DNA from: JBCCSZ01 sp039821145
GTDB lineage: Bacteria > Bacteroidota > Bacteroidia > Chitinophagales > Saprospiraceae
NCBI GenBank assembly: GCA_039821145.1
Contig: JBCBOS010000011.1
Location: 195,266 to 259,265, forward strand
Length of the DNA stretch: 64,000 nucleotides
Reading direction: 5' to 3'
A program made the position numbers and the translations under genes. How positions within the stretch are numbered: position 1 is the stretch's first letter; each line of letters begins with the position of its first letter. Positions 44,902 to 54,451 of this stretch are shown one piece after another. The notes beneath the pieces are model-generated. The model had not been told where the DNA came from and did no database searches. It worked only from the letters and a program-made list of their open reading frames with translations.

Positions 44902-46209
44902 TTATTCTTTCTCTTTACCGTACTTCTCTCTGAATTTCCGATACAGTGCCTTTTGCTTGTTATCCAGGTCGATGTCCCTACCGTCGATGAATGCTCGTTC
45001 TAGCAAGCAAGTCCGCATATCCAGTGCATCTCCCTTCGAGATGAACAAAGTAGCTGCTTTACCCTTTTCCAAAGATCCGACCTTGTCGTCGATGCCAAGT
45101 ATCCGCGCGGTATTCAGGCTCAGAGCTGATATGGCAGCCTCTCGGTCCAGGCCGAAGCCCACCGCTTGCCCAGCCTGAAAGGGCAGGTTGCGTTGCTGCC
45201 AGCCATCCTCTTGGCTGAGGCAAAATGAAATGCCCGCTTCGTGCAGCATGCTCGCTGTCTTGAAGGGTTGATCGATGTGATCTCCTCGGTGTCGGGGCAG
45301 ACTTTGGGTAGGAGCTAACACGACGGCGACATCGGCTTCTTTCAACAAACTCAGCAACTTCCAACTGTCTCTTCCTCCCACGATGACCAGTCGAAATGGG
45401 AATGGGCGAAGCATTTGGACAGCATCGGAAATGGACTTTGTTTGTTGTGCGTGTACGTATAGGTTCTTCTTCTCTTCGAACAACCCCCGCATGGCTTCAA
45501 ACTTCAGATTCGTTTTCTCCGGGGCCTTTTGCAAACCATAACTTTGTGCTTCTTTCAAGAAATGGAGCAGTTCATTGACTTGCTCGTCGTAATCTTTGTT
45601 TTTGGACATGGTGATCCCACTCGAACTCCAGCGTCGTCGCAGGTGCGTTGGCCAGTTGATGTGAATGCCGTCGTCTGCAGCCAGCGTAGCGTCTTCCCAG
45701 TTCCAAGCATCGAGCTGTACGACGCTGGACTGGCCCGATATGCGACCTCCTTTTGGTACGATCTGGGCCAGCAATACGCCATTGGAGCGGACGGTAGGAG
45801 TAATCCTGGAATCGGTGTTGTAAGCGATGAGGGAGCGGATGCTCGGATTGAATTTGCCCACCTCTGTATGATCTCTGGTGGAGCGGACCGCATCAATTTC
45901 GGACAGTCCCAGTTGGCTATTGGGAGCAATGAAGCCAGGATAGACATGCTTTCCTTTTGCCTCAATGATCTCGGTAAATCGACTTAGGTCATCTGTCGAA
46001 TTGCTGGCATCGGCGACGAGGGTAATTTTGCCATTTTCAAAGCCGATGAGGCTGTTGGGGATGACTTGGCCGTTGCCGATGTGCGCGAAAGCCCCTCGAA
46101 TGAGGACCGCTTGCTGCTGAGGGGGAGCGGGCGTCTGCTGGGCCAGGGTTGTGGAGCCGGGCAGCAGGCTGGAAAGAAGGCAAATGCTGAGGTAAAGTAT
46201 GTTTTTCAT
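44902..46209 (-). CDS. Exported amidohydrolase-like protein lacking HxH
   Basis: 435 residues with a signal peptide (cleavage near LAQQ). The fold is that of the imidazolonepropionase-like amidohydrolases (ENGKITLVADASNSTDD, then VYPGFIAPNSQLGLSEID and the C-terminal LGIDDKVGSLEKGKAATL). The usual metal-binding HxH after the first strand is replaced by APNSQLG, so metal-dependent hydrolysis is unlikely. It is 22 bp downstream of the larger relative and surely co-transcribed. Confidence 0.87.
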   Translation of the reverse strand: MKNILYLSICLLSSLLPGSTTLAQQTPAPPQQQAVLIRGAFAHIGNGQVIPNSLIGFENGKITLVADASNSTDDLSRFTEIIEAKGKHVYPGFIAPNSQLGLSEIDAVRSTRDHTEVGKFNPSIRSLIAYNTDSRITPTVRSNGVLLAQIVPKGGRISGQSSVVQLDAWNWEDATLAADDGIHINWPTHLRRRWSSSGITMSKNKDYDEQVNELLHFLKEAQSYGLQKAPEKTNLKFEAMRGLFEEKKNLYVHAQQTKSISDAVQMLRPFPFRLVIVGGRDSWKLLSLLKEADVAVVLAPTQSLPRHRGDHIDQPFKTASMLHEAGISFCLSQEDGWQQRNLPFQAGQAVGFGLDREAAISALSLNTARILGIDDKVGSLEKGKAATLFISKGDALDMRTCLLERAFIDGRDIDLDNKQKALYRKFREKYGKEKE

Positions 46210-46231
46210 AATGGAATGCTTGGCAGTTGAG

Positions 46232-49231
46232 TTAACGGGCTTCATCTTGCATGTGGTCACAGTGGTACAAGTGTCGATACTTGCTTTTGGCCTGTTGGGT
46301 AGGGGCACCACCTTCTTTGGCCTCCAGGGATTTCTGCACCAAGCGAGCGCGTTCTTTCTGGTTTTGGGCCTGCAACAGTTTGTCTGTGTCTCGATCGAAA
46401 AAGATGATGCCGTCTATGAAAGTCTTTTCGGCCTTGCTGTAGACAGAAAGCGGGTGTTCGGACCACAATACAATGTCGGCATCTTTGCCCACCTTGATGC
46501 TGCCCACTCTTTGATCGATGTGCAAGAGCTTGGCGGGGTGTAGTGTGACGAACTTCAGGGCATCTTCCTCTGATACATTGCCGTGTTGTACAGCCTTGGC
46601 AGCTTCTTGGTTGAGGCGTCGGCCCATTTCAGCATCATCTGAATTGAAGGCAGTGAGTACTCCTTGCTCGTGCATCAAAGCGCCGTTGTGAGGGATGGCA
46701 TCGATGACTTCGTATTTGTAGGCCCACCAGTCGGAAAAGGTAGAACCACCAGCTTGGTGCTGCACCATTTTGTCTGCTACCTTGTAGCCCTCCAGTACGT
46801 GGGTGAATGTATTGACTCGGAAGCCATGCCGTTCGGCCACTTTCATCAGCATGTTGATTTCTCCTTGTTGGTAAGAGTGACAAGTGATGAAGCGCTTGCT
46901 TTGCAAGATTTCCAACACAGCCTCCAGGTCGAGGTCTCTGCGGTACTTGCTGTTGGAGGCCCGAAGTTTGGCGTATTCCCGGGCGCGGGTAAAATAGTCT
47001 TCGAAGACCTGTTCAACGCCCATTCGGGTTTGGGGGAAGCGGATGGTCCAGTTGTCTCCCCAGTTGGATTGTTTGACATTTTCGCCGAGGGCAAATTTTA
47101 TAAAGCCATCTGCTCCCTCAAATTTCATGGCCTCTGCCGGATAGCCCCAGCGCAGTTTGATGATGGCCGATTGGCCGCCGATGGGGTTGGCCGAGCCGTG
47201 CAAGAGCTGTGAGGTGGTGACCCCGCCTGCCAATTGGCGATAGATGTTGATGTCTTCCGGGTCGATGACATCTCCGATGCGGACCTCTGCCGAGCTTACC
47301 TGCGTCCCTTCATTGACCCCCCGGCTGATGGCGATGTGCGAATGTTCATCGATGATGCCGGCCGTCAGGTGTTTGCCCTCGGCATTGATGACAGTGGCAC
47401 CATTTGGAGAAAGTTGCTGTCCGATCTGGGCAATTTTGCCGTCTCGAATGAGTACGTCTGTATTGGTCAGAATGCCATCCTCTTCATTGGTCCAAACAGT
47501 GGCATTTTGGATCAGATAGGTGTTGGCTTTGGGGCGCTCTGTCCAGCCATAGGCGCCAAACGGATGGGAGATGTTTTTGTCCACCAGAGATGTGGCCTCT
47601 GTTTTTTTGGACTTGTCTTTTGTCTCTTTGGGGGACAAATCGCCGCTGCGCTTGGCTGTCCAATCGACCCAGCTTCCGTCTCCTAGGCTTCCGCTTCCAC
47701 TCCAATTGCCCGATGCTTGTATGCTGCCCGCCAGTCGGATGAAGTTCTTGTCTTCTTTGCTGGGAGAGAAGTAGAGACTGAGATTTGCCTTGTTCAAGCT
47801 TGATTTTACAGGCAATTCTATGCTGTCATTGAGTTGGAGGCTGATGCTGGCCTTGTTTTTCTTGTGGCGCAGGAGGAGGTCGAAGCCTTGGTTGGGCATG
47901 TCGAGCCGATACTTGCCCTCTGCCGGAAGTTCGTGCATGGGTTCCAGTTCGTAGAGGTGGCCTTTGATCCAGTTTTGGTGGATGACAAAATTCTTGTCCG
48001 ACAGGGGAGCAGAGCAAATGAGGAAATTGGCCAATTTTCCTTTTTCGAGGCTTCCAATGCGGTCGCTCATGCGGACCATCTCTGCGGGTTGCTGGGTGAG
48101 GGCTTTCAGGGCGGTTTCTTCCGGCAGGCCTGCCTCGATGGCCTTTCGCAGTTTGGGCAGAAAATCTGTTGCCTTTTTGAGGCCTTGGCTCGTCAGGGCA
48201 AAGGGGATGTCGGCGGCGGCGAGACGAGCGGGGTTGGAGGGGGCCATTTCCCAGTGCTGAAGTTTCCGCAAACTGACACCGCTTGCCTCAAAGGGATCGC
48301 TCAAATCGTAGGCATTTGGAAAGGTCAGCGGAAGAATGAAAGCAACCTTCTTGGTCGGCAACTGATCGATGCTTTTGTATTCATCGCCTTCTCCCTTGAG
48401 GATGTAGCTTTGCTGGAACTCTGTGCCCAGTCGAACGGCCCGATGCACTTCGAGGTGGTTGCGGACCTCCATGATCTGGGGCAGGGAGAGGACTTCATTC
48501 CAGGCTTCGAGGGAAAGGTTGGTTTCTTCCCGTTCGCTTTGCTCTTTGTACCAATTGCCATCCAGATAGGTTTGGCGGAGCAGTGCGATGATGCCCATCA
48601 GGGAGCTGGGGTAGTTTTGGGTAGACTTGCCCTTTCGGAAGGCCATGTGATGGGCACTGGCAGTGGACAGCAGCATTTCATGGGCCCTTTCTTTGCCCAG
48701 CAAGACGAAGGCAGATTTTCCCCTTGAAATGCCATCCATTTGGTGGGTCATCACGGCTCCGAAGCCCGCCTTTCGCAGAAGAGCAGCTTTTTTGTCGTCT
48801 ACTTTGAAATGTTCGGCAGCGGTGAATTCCGGTTTGAGGGCTTCGTTCCAGCTGTAGGCTCCTTTGTTGTTGGAGAGCATTTGGGGCTGGGTTTTGGGCC
48901 TGGTGCCAACTGCCTTGGGGTCGGGCAGGCCGTAATTGCTGTACAAGTCGATGAAAGCTGGGTAGATGACCTTTCCTTGGACCGATTGTACGATGGCGTC
49001 GGGGGGCAGGCTGATGTTCTGGCCCACCGCTTCGACCTTGCCATCACGTACCAAGAGCGTCGCATTCTCTATTTTTTTGTCGTAGCGACTGTAGATGGTT
49101 GCATTGGTGAAGGCGTAGGTGATGGATTTTTGGTCTGCAATTCCGCTTTTGGGGAAACTTTTTTGAGCGAAAAGAATGGAACTTGTGCCGCACATCAGGA
49201 GGGCACAAAATAGGAAATGCAATGGTTTCAT
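46232..49231 (-). CDS. Exported two-module amidohydrolase
   Basis: 999 residues with a signal peptide. The first module (about 30-430) resembles an amidohydrolase but has FIDLYSNYG where HxH should be. The second (about 560-980) is intact: IDEHSHIAIS supplies HxH, followed by TCHSYQQGE and TFTHVLEGYK (His) and FNSDDAEMG (Asp). A linker with a beta domain separates them. The likely activity is hydrolysis of a peptide-like or cyclic amide in the periplasm; substrate unknown. The 435-residue protein encoded next may be a non-catalytic partner. Confidence 0.9.
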   Translation of the reverse strand: MKPLHFLFCALLMCGTSSILFAQKSFPKSGIADQKSITYAFTNATIYSRYDKKIENATLLVRDGKVEAVGQNISLPPDAIVQSVQGKVIYPAFIDLYSNYGLPDPKAVGTRPKTQPQMLSNNKGAYSWNEALKPEFTAAEHFKVDDKKAALLRKAGFGAVMTHQMDGISRGKSAFVLLGKERAHEMLLSTASAHHMAFRKGKSTQNYPSSLMGIIALLRQTYLDGNWYKEQSEREETNLSLEAWNEVLSLPQIMEVRNHLEVHRAVRLGTEFQQSYILKGEGDEYKSIDQLPTKKVAFILPLTFPNAYDLSDPFEASGVSLRKLQHWEMAPSNPARLAAADIPFALTSQGLKKATDFLPKLRKAIEAGLPEETALKALTQQPAEMVRMSDRIGSLEKGKLANFLICSAPLSDKNFVIHQNWIKGHLYELEPMHELPAEGKYRLDMPNQGFDLLLRHKKNKASISLQLNDSIELPVKSSLNKANLSLYFSPSKEDKNFIRLAGSIQASGNWSGSGSLGDGSWVDWTAKRSGDLSPKETKDKSKKTEATSLVDKNISHPFGAYGWTERPKANTYLIQNATVWTNEEDGILTNTDVLIRDGKIAQIGQQLSPNGATVINAEGKHLTAGIIDEHSHIAISRGVNEGTQVSSAEVRIGDVIDPEDINIYRQLAGGVTTSQLLHGSANPIGGQSAIIKLRWGYPAEAMKFEGADGFIKFALGENVKQSNWGDNWTIRFPQTRMGVEQVFEDYFTRAREYAKLRASNSKYRRDLDLEAVLEILQSKRFITCHSYQQGEINMLMKVAERHGFRVNTFTHVLEGYKVADKMVQHQAGGSTFSDWWAYKYEVIDAIPHNGALMHEQGVLTAFNSDDAEMGRRLNQEAAKAVQHGNVSEEDALKFVTLHPAKLLHIDQRVGSIKVGKDADIVLWSEHPLSVYSKAEKTFIDGIIFFDRDTDKLLQAQNQKERARLVQKSLEAKEGGAPTQQAKSKYRHLYHCDHMQDEAR

Positions 49232-49388
49232 GCTAGAATTCGTTTGATCATACCAGGCCGTCGGAAATGGGCGGCATGCAAATTTAAACCATTTATGGAA
49301 TCCTTTTGTTTCAAAGAAACACCGATTGAAGAAAACGCAATAAACTGCTTTAACTGAATCAATTAGGTGAATTGTCGGGCGAATGCCC

Positions 49389-49396
49389 TACATTTG
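49389..49396 (+). promoter_or_regulatory. Possible -7 element for the fni-mvaA operon
   Basis: TACATTTG fits TAnnTTTG and is 26 bp upstream of the fni start. The nearest TTG is only 14 bp away, so the -33 box is doubtful. Confidence 0.45.
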
Positions 49397-49421
49397 TAGA
49401 GCCAACAGTAGGACGATATAC

Positions 49422-50483
49422 ATGAACGAAAATACAGAAGATCAGTTGATCAATGAATCGCTTGCCGGAGATGATCCGGGTGCTGAGGGTCGCAAGCGCG
49501 ATCACATCGAGTTGGCATTCCAATCGCAGGTAGCTGCTGGTTTGCTCGACAAGCGGTTTTACTACGAGCCCATCCTTTCTGGCCATCCTACTGAGGGGAG
49601 CATCCCCGCTACTTCCCTTCTCGGCAAAACATTCCGTTACCCCATATGGGTTTCCAGTATGACTGGTGGGACAGAACTGGCCCGCAACATCAACTTCAAC
49701 CTGGCCCGTGCCTGCAAGGATTTTGGCATGGGGATGGGACTTGGGTCTTGTCGATCCTTGCTCTACAGTGATGAGTACTTGGCTGATTTTGCCGTTCGGA
49801 GCATCATTGGAGACGATCAGCCCTTGTATGCCAATTTGGGGATTGCACAGGTGGAGCAATTGATCGAACGAGGGGATTTGGATCGGATTCGCCAGTTGAT
49901 TGGCAAGTTGCAGGCCGATGGCTTGATCATACACGTCAATCCTTTCCAGGAGTGGCTTCAGCCAGAAGGAGATCGCGTGGCACATCCGCCTTTGGATACC
50001 ATTCGCCGGGTGCTGGACGAAGTAGATGTTCCTTTGGTTGTCAAAGAAGTGGGGCAAGGCATGGGATATGGAAGCCTCAAGGCGCTGTATCAATTGCCAT
50101 TGGCTGCCGTTGATTTTGCGGCCAATGGTGGAACCAATTTTGCGAAGTTAGAGATGTTGCGCTCCGATGAGGTGCGCCGCAAAACATATGAGTCGCTTGC
50201 GATGGTCGGCCACAGTGCCGAAGACATGGTCGACATGACCAATCAAATAAAAGAGGAATTAGGTGAACGGATGCTCTGCCGGGAGGTAATCATTTCCGGA
50301 GGCGTTCGCCAATTTTTGGATGGCTACTATTTAATCAATAAATTAGCTCTCCCATCTGTCTATGGACAAGCTTCTGGCTTTTTGCGCCATGCGCGCAATT
50401 CATACGAGGAATTGTATGAGTATGTCTTGAGCCAGGTCCGTGGATTGGAATTGGCCTATGCTTTTTTGAGCATCAGAAAATAA
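49422..50483 (+). CDS. fni: Type 2 isopentenyl-diphosphate delta-isomerase
   Basis: FMN- and NADPH-dependent interconversion of isopentenyl and dimethylallyl diphosphate. 353 residues of TIM-barrel fold: RKRDHIELAF near the start, SSMTGGTELARNIN, GMGLGSCRS, IIHVNPFQEWLQPEGD, VVKEVGQGMGYGS and FAANGGTNFAKLE. The ATG at 49422 fits the family N-terminus. It is 11 bp upstream of mvaA and in one operon with it. Confidence 0.95.
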   Translation: MNENTEDQLINESLAGDDPGAEGRKRDHIELAFQSQVAAGLLDKRFYYEPILSGHPTEGSIPATSLLGKTFRYPIWVSSMTGGTELARNINFNLARACKDFGMGMGLGSCRSLLYSDEYLADFAVRSIIGDDQPLYANLGIAQVEQLIERGDLDRIRQLIGKLQADGLIIHVNPFQEWLQPEGDRVAHPPLDTIRRVLDEVDVPLVVKEVGQGMGYGSLKALYQLPLAAVDFAANGGTNFAKLEMLRSDEVRRKTYESLAMVGHSAEDMVDMTNQIKEELGERMLCREVIISGGVRQFLDGYYLINKLALPSVYGQASGFLRHARNSYEELYEYVLSQVRGLELAYAFLSIRK

Positions 50484-50494
50484 ACACGAGGATT

Positions 50495-51877
50495 ATGAAA
50501 AAGTCCATCTCAGGCTTTTCCAAATTGTCGAAGCGAGGCAAGCTTCGTTGGATTGTCGAAAATTTTTTCAAAGACCCCGAAAATGTGATGCGGGAGTTGA
50601 TGAGCTATTGGCATACCAACGAGGATCAGCAGCGCATACTCGATGGATTCAGCGAAAATACCATCAGCAATTTTGTCCTTCCCTATAGCGTTGCACCCAA
50701 TTTTGTGGTCAATGGCAAGGCATATGCTGTTCCGATGGTGATCGAGGAGAGTTCTGTCGTGGCTGCTGCCAGCAGTGCGGCCAAGTTTTGGATGAGCCGG
50801 GGCGGCTTCAAAGCAGAGGTCATCGCCACCAAGAAGGTAGGTCAGGTTCACTTCAGCTGGAATGGCGAGTACGAAAAGTTGACCAGTGTTTTTGAGGACT
50901 TGAAAGCCAAGATGTTGCGCGATGCAGCGGACATCACCCGGAACATGGAAAACCGCGGTGGTGGTGTCTTGGACATCCAACTGCTCAACATGGACCATTT
51001 GGAGGAGGACTACTACCAAGTCAGGGTATCTTTTGAGACTTGTGATTCCATGGGGGCCAATTTCATCAACTCGGTTTTGGAATCATTTGGCAAAACGATG
51101 AAGGTTTTTGCAGCGACCCATCCCTCATTTGCGGGGGAGGAGCGCGAGTTGACCATCATCATGGCCATTTTGTCCAATTATACGCCCGAATGTTTGGTGC
51201 GGGCTTCTGTTGAATGCCCCATTGAAGACCTGGGGGTCATTTGTGGAGACATGAACCCGCAGACATTTGCTGAAAAATTCTGCAAGGCAGTTCGCATTGC
51301 ACACATCGATCCCTATCGGGCCACAACCCACAACAAAGGCATTTTCAACGGCATCGACGCTGTGGTCATGGCGACGGGCAACGATTTTCGGGCCGTGGAG
51401 TCCTGTGGGCACACCTATGCTTCGCGCGATGGCCAGTATCGCAGCTTGAGTTACTGTGACATTTCTGATGGCATTTTCCGCTTTTGGTTGGACTTGCCCA
51501 TTGCGTTGGGTACCGTGGGCGGTTTGACGAGTTTGCATCCCATTGCCAGGCGGTCGCTCGAATTGTTGGGCAATCCCAGTGCACAGGAGCTGATGACGAT
51601 CATTGCGGCGACTGGGCTGGCACAAAACTTTGCAGCTGTCAAGTCATTGGTGACTACGGGCATCCAAAAGGGACACATGAAGATGCATCTCTTCAACATC
51701 CTCAACCACATGGAGGCTTCCGAGCGGGAAATCAAGGAGGCGGTCACACATTTCAAAGACAAGGTGGTCTCTTTTACGGCAGTGAGGGAATTCCTCGAAA
51801 TTTTCCGCCAGTCAAAAAAAAGAGAAAAGGATGAAATGAAGTATCCTTTGAAAGCGTCTCGGGCTGTTTCGGAATAG
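50495..51877 (+). CDS. mvaA: Hydroxymethylglutaryl-CoA reductase, class II
   Basis: Reduces HMG-CoA to mevalonate, the committed step of the mevalonate pathway. 460 residues: FVLPYSVAPNFVVNG, the catalytic Glu region VPMVIEESSVVAA, DSMGANFIN, the catalytic Lys/Asn region THNKGIFNGIDAV, and FWLDLPIALGTVGG. The sequence is of the bacterial class II type. It forms an operon with fni; mvaD is encoded at 42314-43423. Confidence 0.94.
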   Translation: MKKSISGFSKLSKRGKLRWIVENFFKDPENVMRELMSYWHTNEDQQRILDGFSENTISNFVLPYSVAPNFVVNGKAYAVPMVIEESSVVAAASSAAKFWMSRGGFKAEVIATKKVGQVHFSWNGEYEKLTSVFEDLKAKMLRDAADITRNMENRGGGVLDIQLLNMDHLEEDYYQVRVSFETCDSMGANFINSVLESFGKTMKVFAATHPSFAGEERELTIIMAILSNYTPECLVRASVECPIEDLGVICGDMNPQTFAEKFCKAVRIAHIDPYRATTHNKGIFNGIDAVVMATGNDFRAVESCGHTYASRDGQYRSLSYCDISDGIFRFWLDLPIALGTVGGLTSLHPIARRSLELLGNPSAQELMTIIAATGLAQNFAAVKSLVTTGIQKGHMKMHLFNILNHMEASEREIKEAVTHFKDKVVSFTAVREFLEIFRQSKKREKDEMKYPLKASRAVSE

Positions 51878-51960
51878 ACCCTTGTACATTCTGCATTTCT
51901 TTCCTAGAACATATCAATTGTGACATTGACTGTGGTGTAGGCAACACCTCTTACAATCGG

Positions 51961-53031
51961 TCAGTTCTCCAAGCCTGCCTTGAGTTTCTCCGCATTGTCC
52001 GCCAATCGCAGGGATTCAACGATTTCCTCGATTTCCCCCAGTACAATTTTTTCCAAACTGTAGAGCGTTAGGTTGATACGGTGATCGGTTACGCGGTTTT
52101 GTGGGTAATTGTAGGTGCGGATTTTGCCGGATCGATCGCCCGAACCCACGAGGGAGCGTCGTTGGGCGGCCACTTCTGACTCGTGTTGTTCCCGTTGGGT
52201 TTCGTAGATTTTGGCGTAGAGGCGTTGTTCGGCAATTTCGCGGTTTTTGTGCTGGTGGCGACTGTCCTGACTTTCGGCTACGATGCCTGTGGGTAGGTGG
52301 GTAATGCGAATGGCTGATTCCGTCTTGTTGACGTGCTGCCCGCCCGCGCCACTGGCCCGGTAGGTATCGATTTTGAGGTCGACTTTGTTGATGTTGACAT
52401 CGTCCATTTCAAATTTGGGCATGACGACCACGGTTGCTGCCGAGGTGTGAACCCGCCCTTGCGATTCTGTCTTAGGGACCCGTTGAACCCGGTGGGCGCC
52501 AGATTCGAACTTGAGCTTGCTGTAGACATCTTCGCCTGTGATCTCAAGAACAATTTTGTTGTATCCTCCCACGGTCCCTTCATTGATGGAGATGACTTCG
52601 GTTTTCCACTTTTGTTTCTCAAAATAGCGAGAATACATTCGGTAGAGGTCACCCGCAAAAAGGCTGGCCTCATCGCCACCCGTACCCGAACGGATTTCGA
52701 ATATGACGTCCTTGGAGTCTTCCGGATCTTTGGGAATGAGGAGCAGTTTGATGTCCTCCTCCATTTTTTCCCGTTGTGGGTTGAGTTCCTCCAATTCAGC
52801 TTTGGCCATTTCCTGCATTTCCGGATCGGAATCCTTGAGCATCTCGTTGGCAGTGTCGATGTTGCCGAGCAGTTGTTTGTATTCTTTGAAGGCCTCGACG
52901 ATGACTTTGAGGTCTTTGTATTCTTTGTTGACCTTCTTGAACCGGCTCATGTCCGAAATGACATCGGGATCGGAGAGTTGTTCTTCGAGGTATTGAAAGC
53001 GATCGCGTATGGCTTCTAATTTGTCAATCAT
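51961..53031 (-). CDS. prfA: Peptide chain release factor 1
   Basis: Recognises UAA and UAG stop codons and triggers peptide release. 356 residues. The universal GGQ motif is in ASGAGGQHVNKTE, and the stop-codon-reading tripeptide is PKT (VPKTESQGRVHTSA), which fits the RF1 pattern PxT and separates it from RF2 (SPF). The start is the ATG opening MIDKLEAIRDR; the upstream open extension is not family-like. Confidence 0.96.
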   Translation of the reverse strand: MIDKLEAIRDRFQYLEEQLSDPDVISDMSRFKKVNKEYKDLKVIVEAFKEYKQLLGNIDTANEMLKDSDPEMQEMAKAELEELNPQREKMEEDIKLLLIPKDPEDSKDVIFEIRSGTGGDEASLFAGDLYRMYSRYFEKQKWKTEVISINEGTVGGYNKIVLEITGEDVYSKLKFESGAHRVQRVPKTESQGRVHTSAATVVVMPKFEMDDVNINKVDLKIDTYRASGAGGQHVNKTESAIRITHLPTGIVAESQDSRHQHKNREIAEQRLYAKIYETQREQHESEVAAQRRSLVGSGDRSGKIRTYNYPQNRVTDHRINLTLYSLEKIVLGEIEEIVESLRLADNAEKLKAGLEN

Positions 53032-53191
53032 AGGGAGCAAAAATACTGATTTTGGGGCAGACTTCGGGGCTGCGCGTGTGACAATGATGGAAAAAATGGG
53101 TGATGAGAAGAGGAGAATTGACAATGCCAGACTCAAACAACGTCAAGTCTGGCAAGGTGAGAGGTGCAATATCTTGCGAGCGAGAATGTCG

Positions 53192-53443
53192 CTAAGCTGG
53201 ATTGACGCGTATTTTTTCTTTTATGGATTGTATGAGGGTAGGAGATACTTTGCGGCGATGGACTCTGCTTTTGATGAAATCACGGAAGGACTTTTCTTTG
53301 CTCAGAAGCTCTAGGTAAGCTGGGTTTTGTTTGATTTCCCGAAGAAGATTTCTTTCTGCTTCTCTGGTCAACTCATTGTCGAGGTACATATTGACCTTTT
53401 TGACAAGATCCTGATGATTCTGAAGATTCCCCATTTTTTTCAA
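53192..53443 (-). CDS. Small anti-sigma-like protein without zinc ligands
   Basis: 83 residues downstream of an ECF sigma gene on the same strand. The pattern VNMYLDNELTREAERNLLRE, then a Lys-rich FRDFIKSRV and PTLIQSIKEKI, is that of the small cytoplasmic anti-sigma domains that usually carry HxxxCxxC. No cysteine is present here. ATG at 53443 or 53434 are both possible starts. It is separated from the sigma gene by 283 bp, unusually far for a partner. The family assignment is inferred from pattern and context. Confidence 0.68.
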   Translation of the reverse strand: MKKMGNLQNHQDLVKKVNMYLDNELTREAERNLLREIKQNPAYLELLSKEKSFRDFIKSRVHRRKVSPTLIQSIKEKIRVNPA

Positions 53444-53592
53444 TTTTTAGCTATTGGCAACCCGAGGGTATGGAACAAATGGGGCGACAGTCACCTGACC
53501 ACGAAATGGTGGTTGGACAGGTACAGAAACTGACTGCTTGCATGAATTTTCCCATTTTGCTCATGTCTCTACAATTTTCTATAAGGGCACAG

Positions 53593-53623
53593 GAAGGGAG
53601 GGATGCAGATGCTCTGTCCCTTC
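53593..53623. terminator. Weak hairpin between sigma and anti-sigma-like genes
   Basis: GAAGGGA and TCCCTTC form a 7-bp stem around a 17-base loop. On the minus strand no T-run follows, so termination is uncertain. It may attenuate or separate the two genes. Confidence 0.35.
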
Positions 53624-53726
53624 TTGTTTCGGATTGCAAATAGCTATGGTTAAAGAATTAAAATACCTTGGCGGTACCTCCTCCATAAGTGCATGAATGG
53701 GGGAGGAGGCCACGACCAAATTACTC

Positions 53727-54311
53727 TCAAGAGCGTTTGTCCCGAAAGCCGCGGGACTTGGCATACTCTCTCAATTTATCTTTCAGCATATTCCGTGCCC
53801 GGTGCAGTCTTGAACGGACTGTTCCGATGGGAATATCGATGATTTTAGCAATTTCTTCGTAGGTAAATCCTTCGATGTCGCAAAGGAGGATGACGGTCCG
53901 GAAGTCGACTGGCAATGCATTGACGGCATTGGTCACTTCGTCGCCCATCATGTTCTGATAGATTTCCTCGCGCATATCGATGTGTCCGGAGTACTTGGTG
54001 TTGTCCTCCTCATCGTGGTAACTTACGATCTCTTCGAAATCGACTTTGGTTGGACGTTTGCTGGCCTTGCGGTAGTGATTGATAAAGGCATTCTTGAGGA
54101 TTTTGAACAGCCAAGCCTTGGCGTTGGTCCCCTGGATGTACTTATCAATGAAGCGGAAGGCCTTCATGTAGGTTTCCTGCACCAAGTCGTTTGCATCCTC
54201 CTCGTTGTAGGTGAGGTTGTAAGCGAAATTGAACAGGGCGTCTGCATGAGGGTAAAACTCCTCATCAAAGACTCGATCGTATTCTTGCTCTTTTAACTGA
54301 TTGTCGTGCAT
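53727..54311 (-). CDS. ECF-type sigma factor (RpoE-like)
   Basis: 194 residues. Region 2 spans about residues 15-80 (FNFAYNLTYNEEDANDLVQETYMKA-type core, here split by a helix), followed by WLFKILKNAFINHYRK. Region 4 spans about 125-180 (LPVDFRTVILLCDIEGFTYEEIA, IPIGTVRSRLHRARNML). The ATG at 54311 was preferred to one 9 bp upstream because the promoter-like TATCTTTA is close. The small zinc-less protein at 53192 may be its regulator. Confidence 0.93.
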   Translation of the reverse strand: MHDNQLKEQEYDRVFDEEFYPHADALFNFAYNLTYNEEDANDLVQETYMKAFRFIDKYIQGTNAKAWLFKILKNAFINHYRKASKRPTKVDFEEIVSYHDEEDNTKYSGHIDMREEIYQNMMGDEVTNAVNALPVDFRTVILLCDIEGFTYEEIAKIIDIPIGTVRSRLHRARNMLKDKLREYAKSRGFRDKRS

Positions 54312-54451
54312 AAGAACCATAAAGATACGGATTTATTACAAACCCTGAATAAGTGCAGTACACACCTACAAACTGTGAAATTTTTCAAAAAGTTTCCGAA
54401 AAAGATTTTTTTTGAAATTTGTGAGAAGGATTGTGTGGAAAGAGCTGGGAG

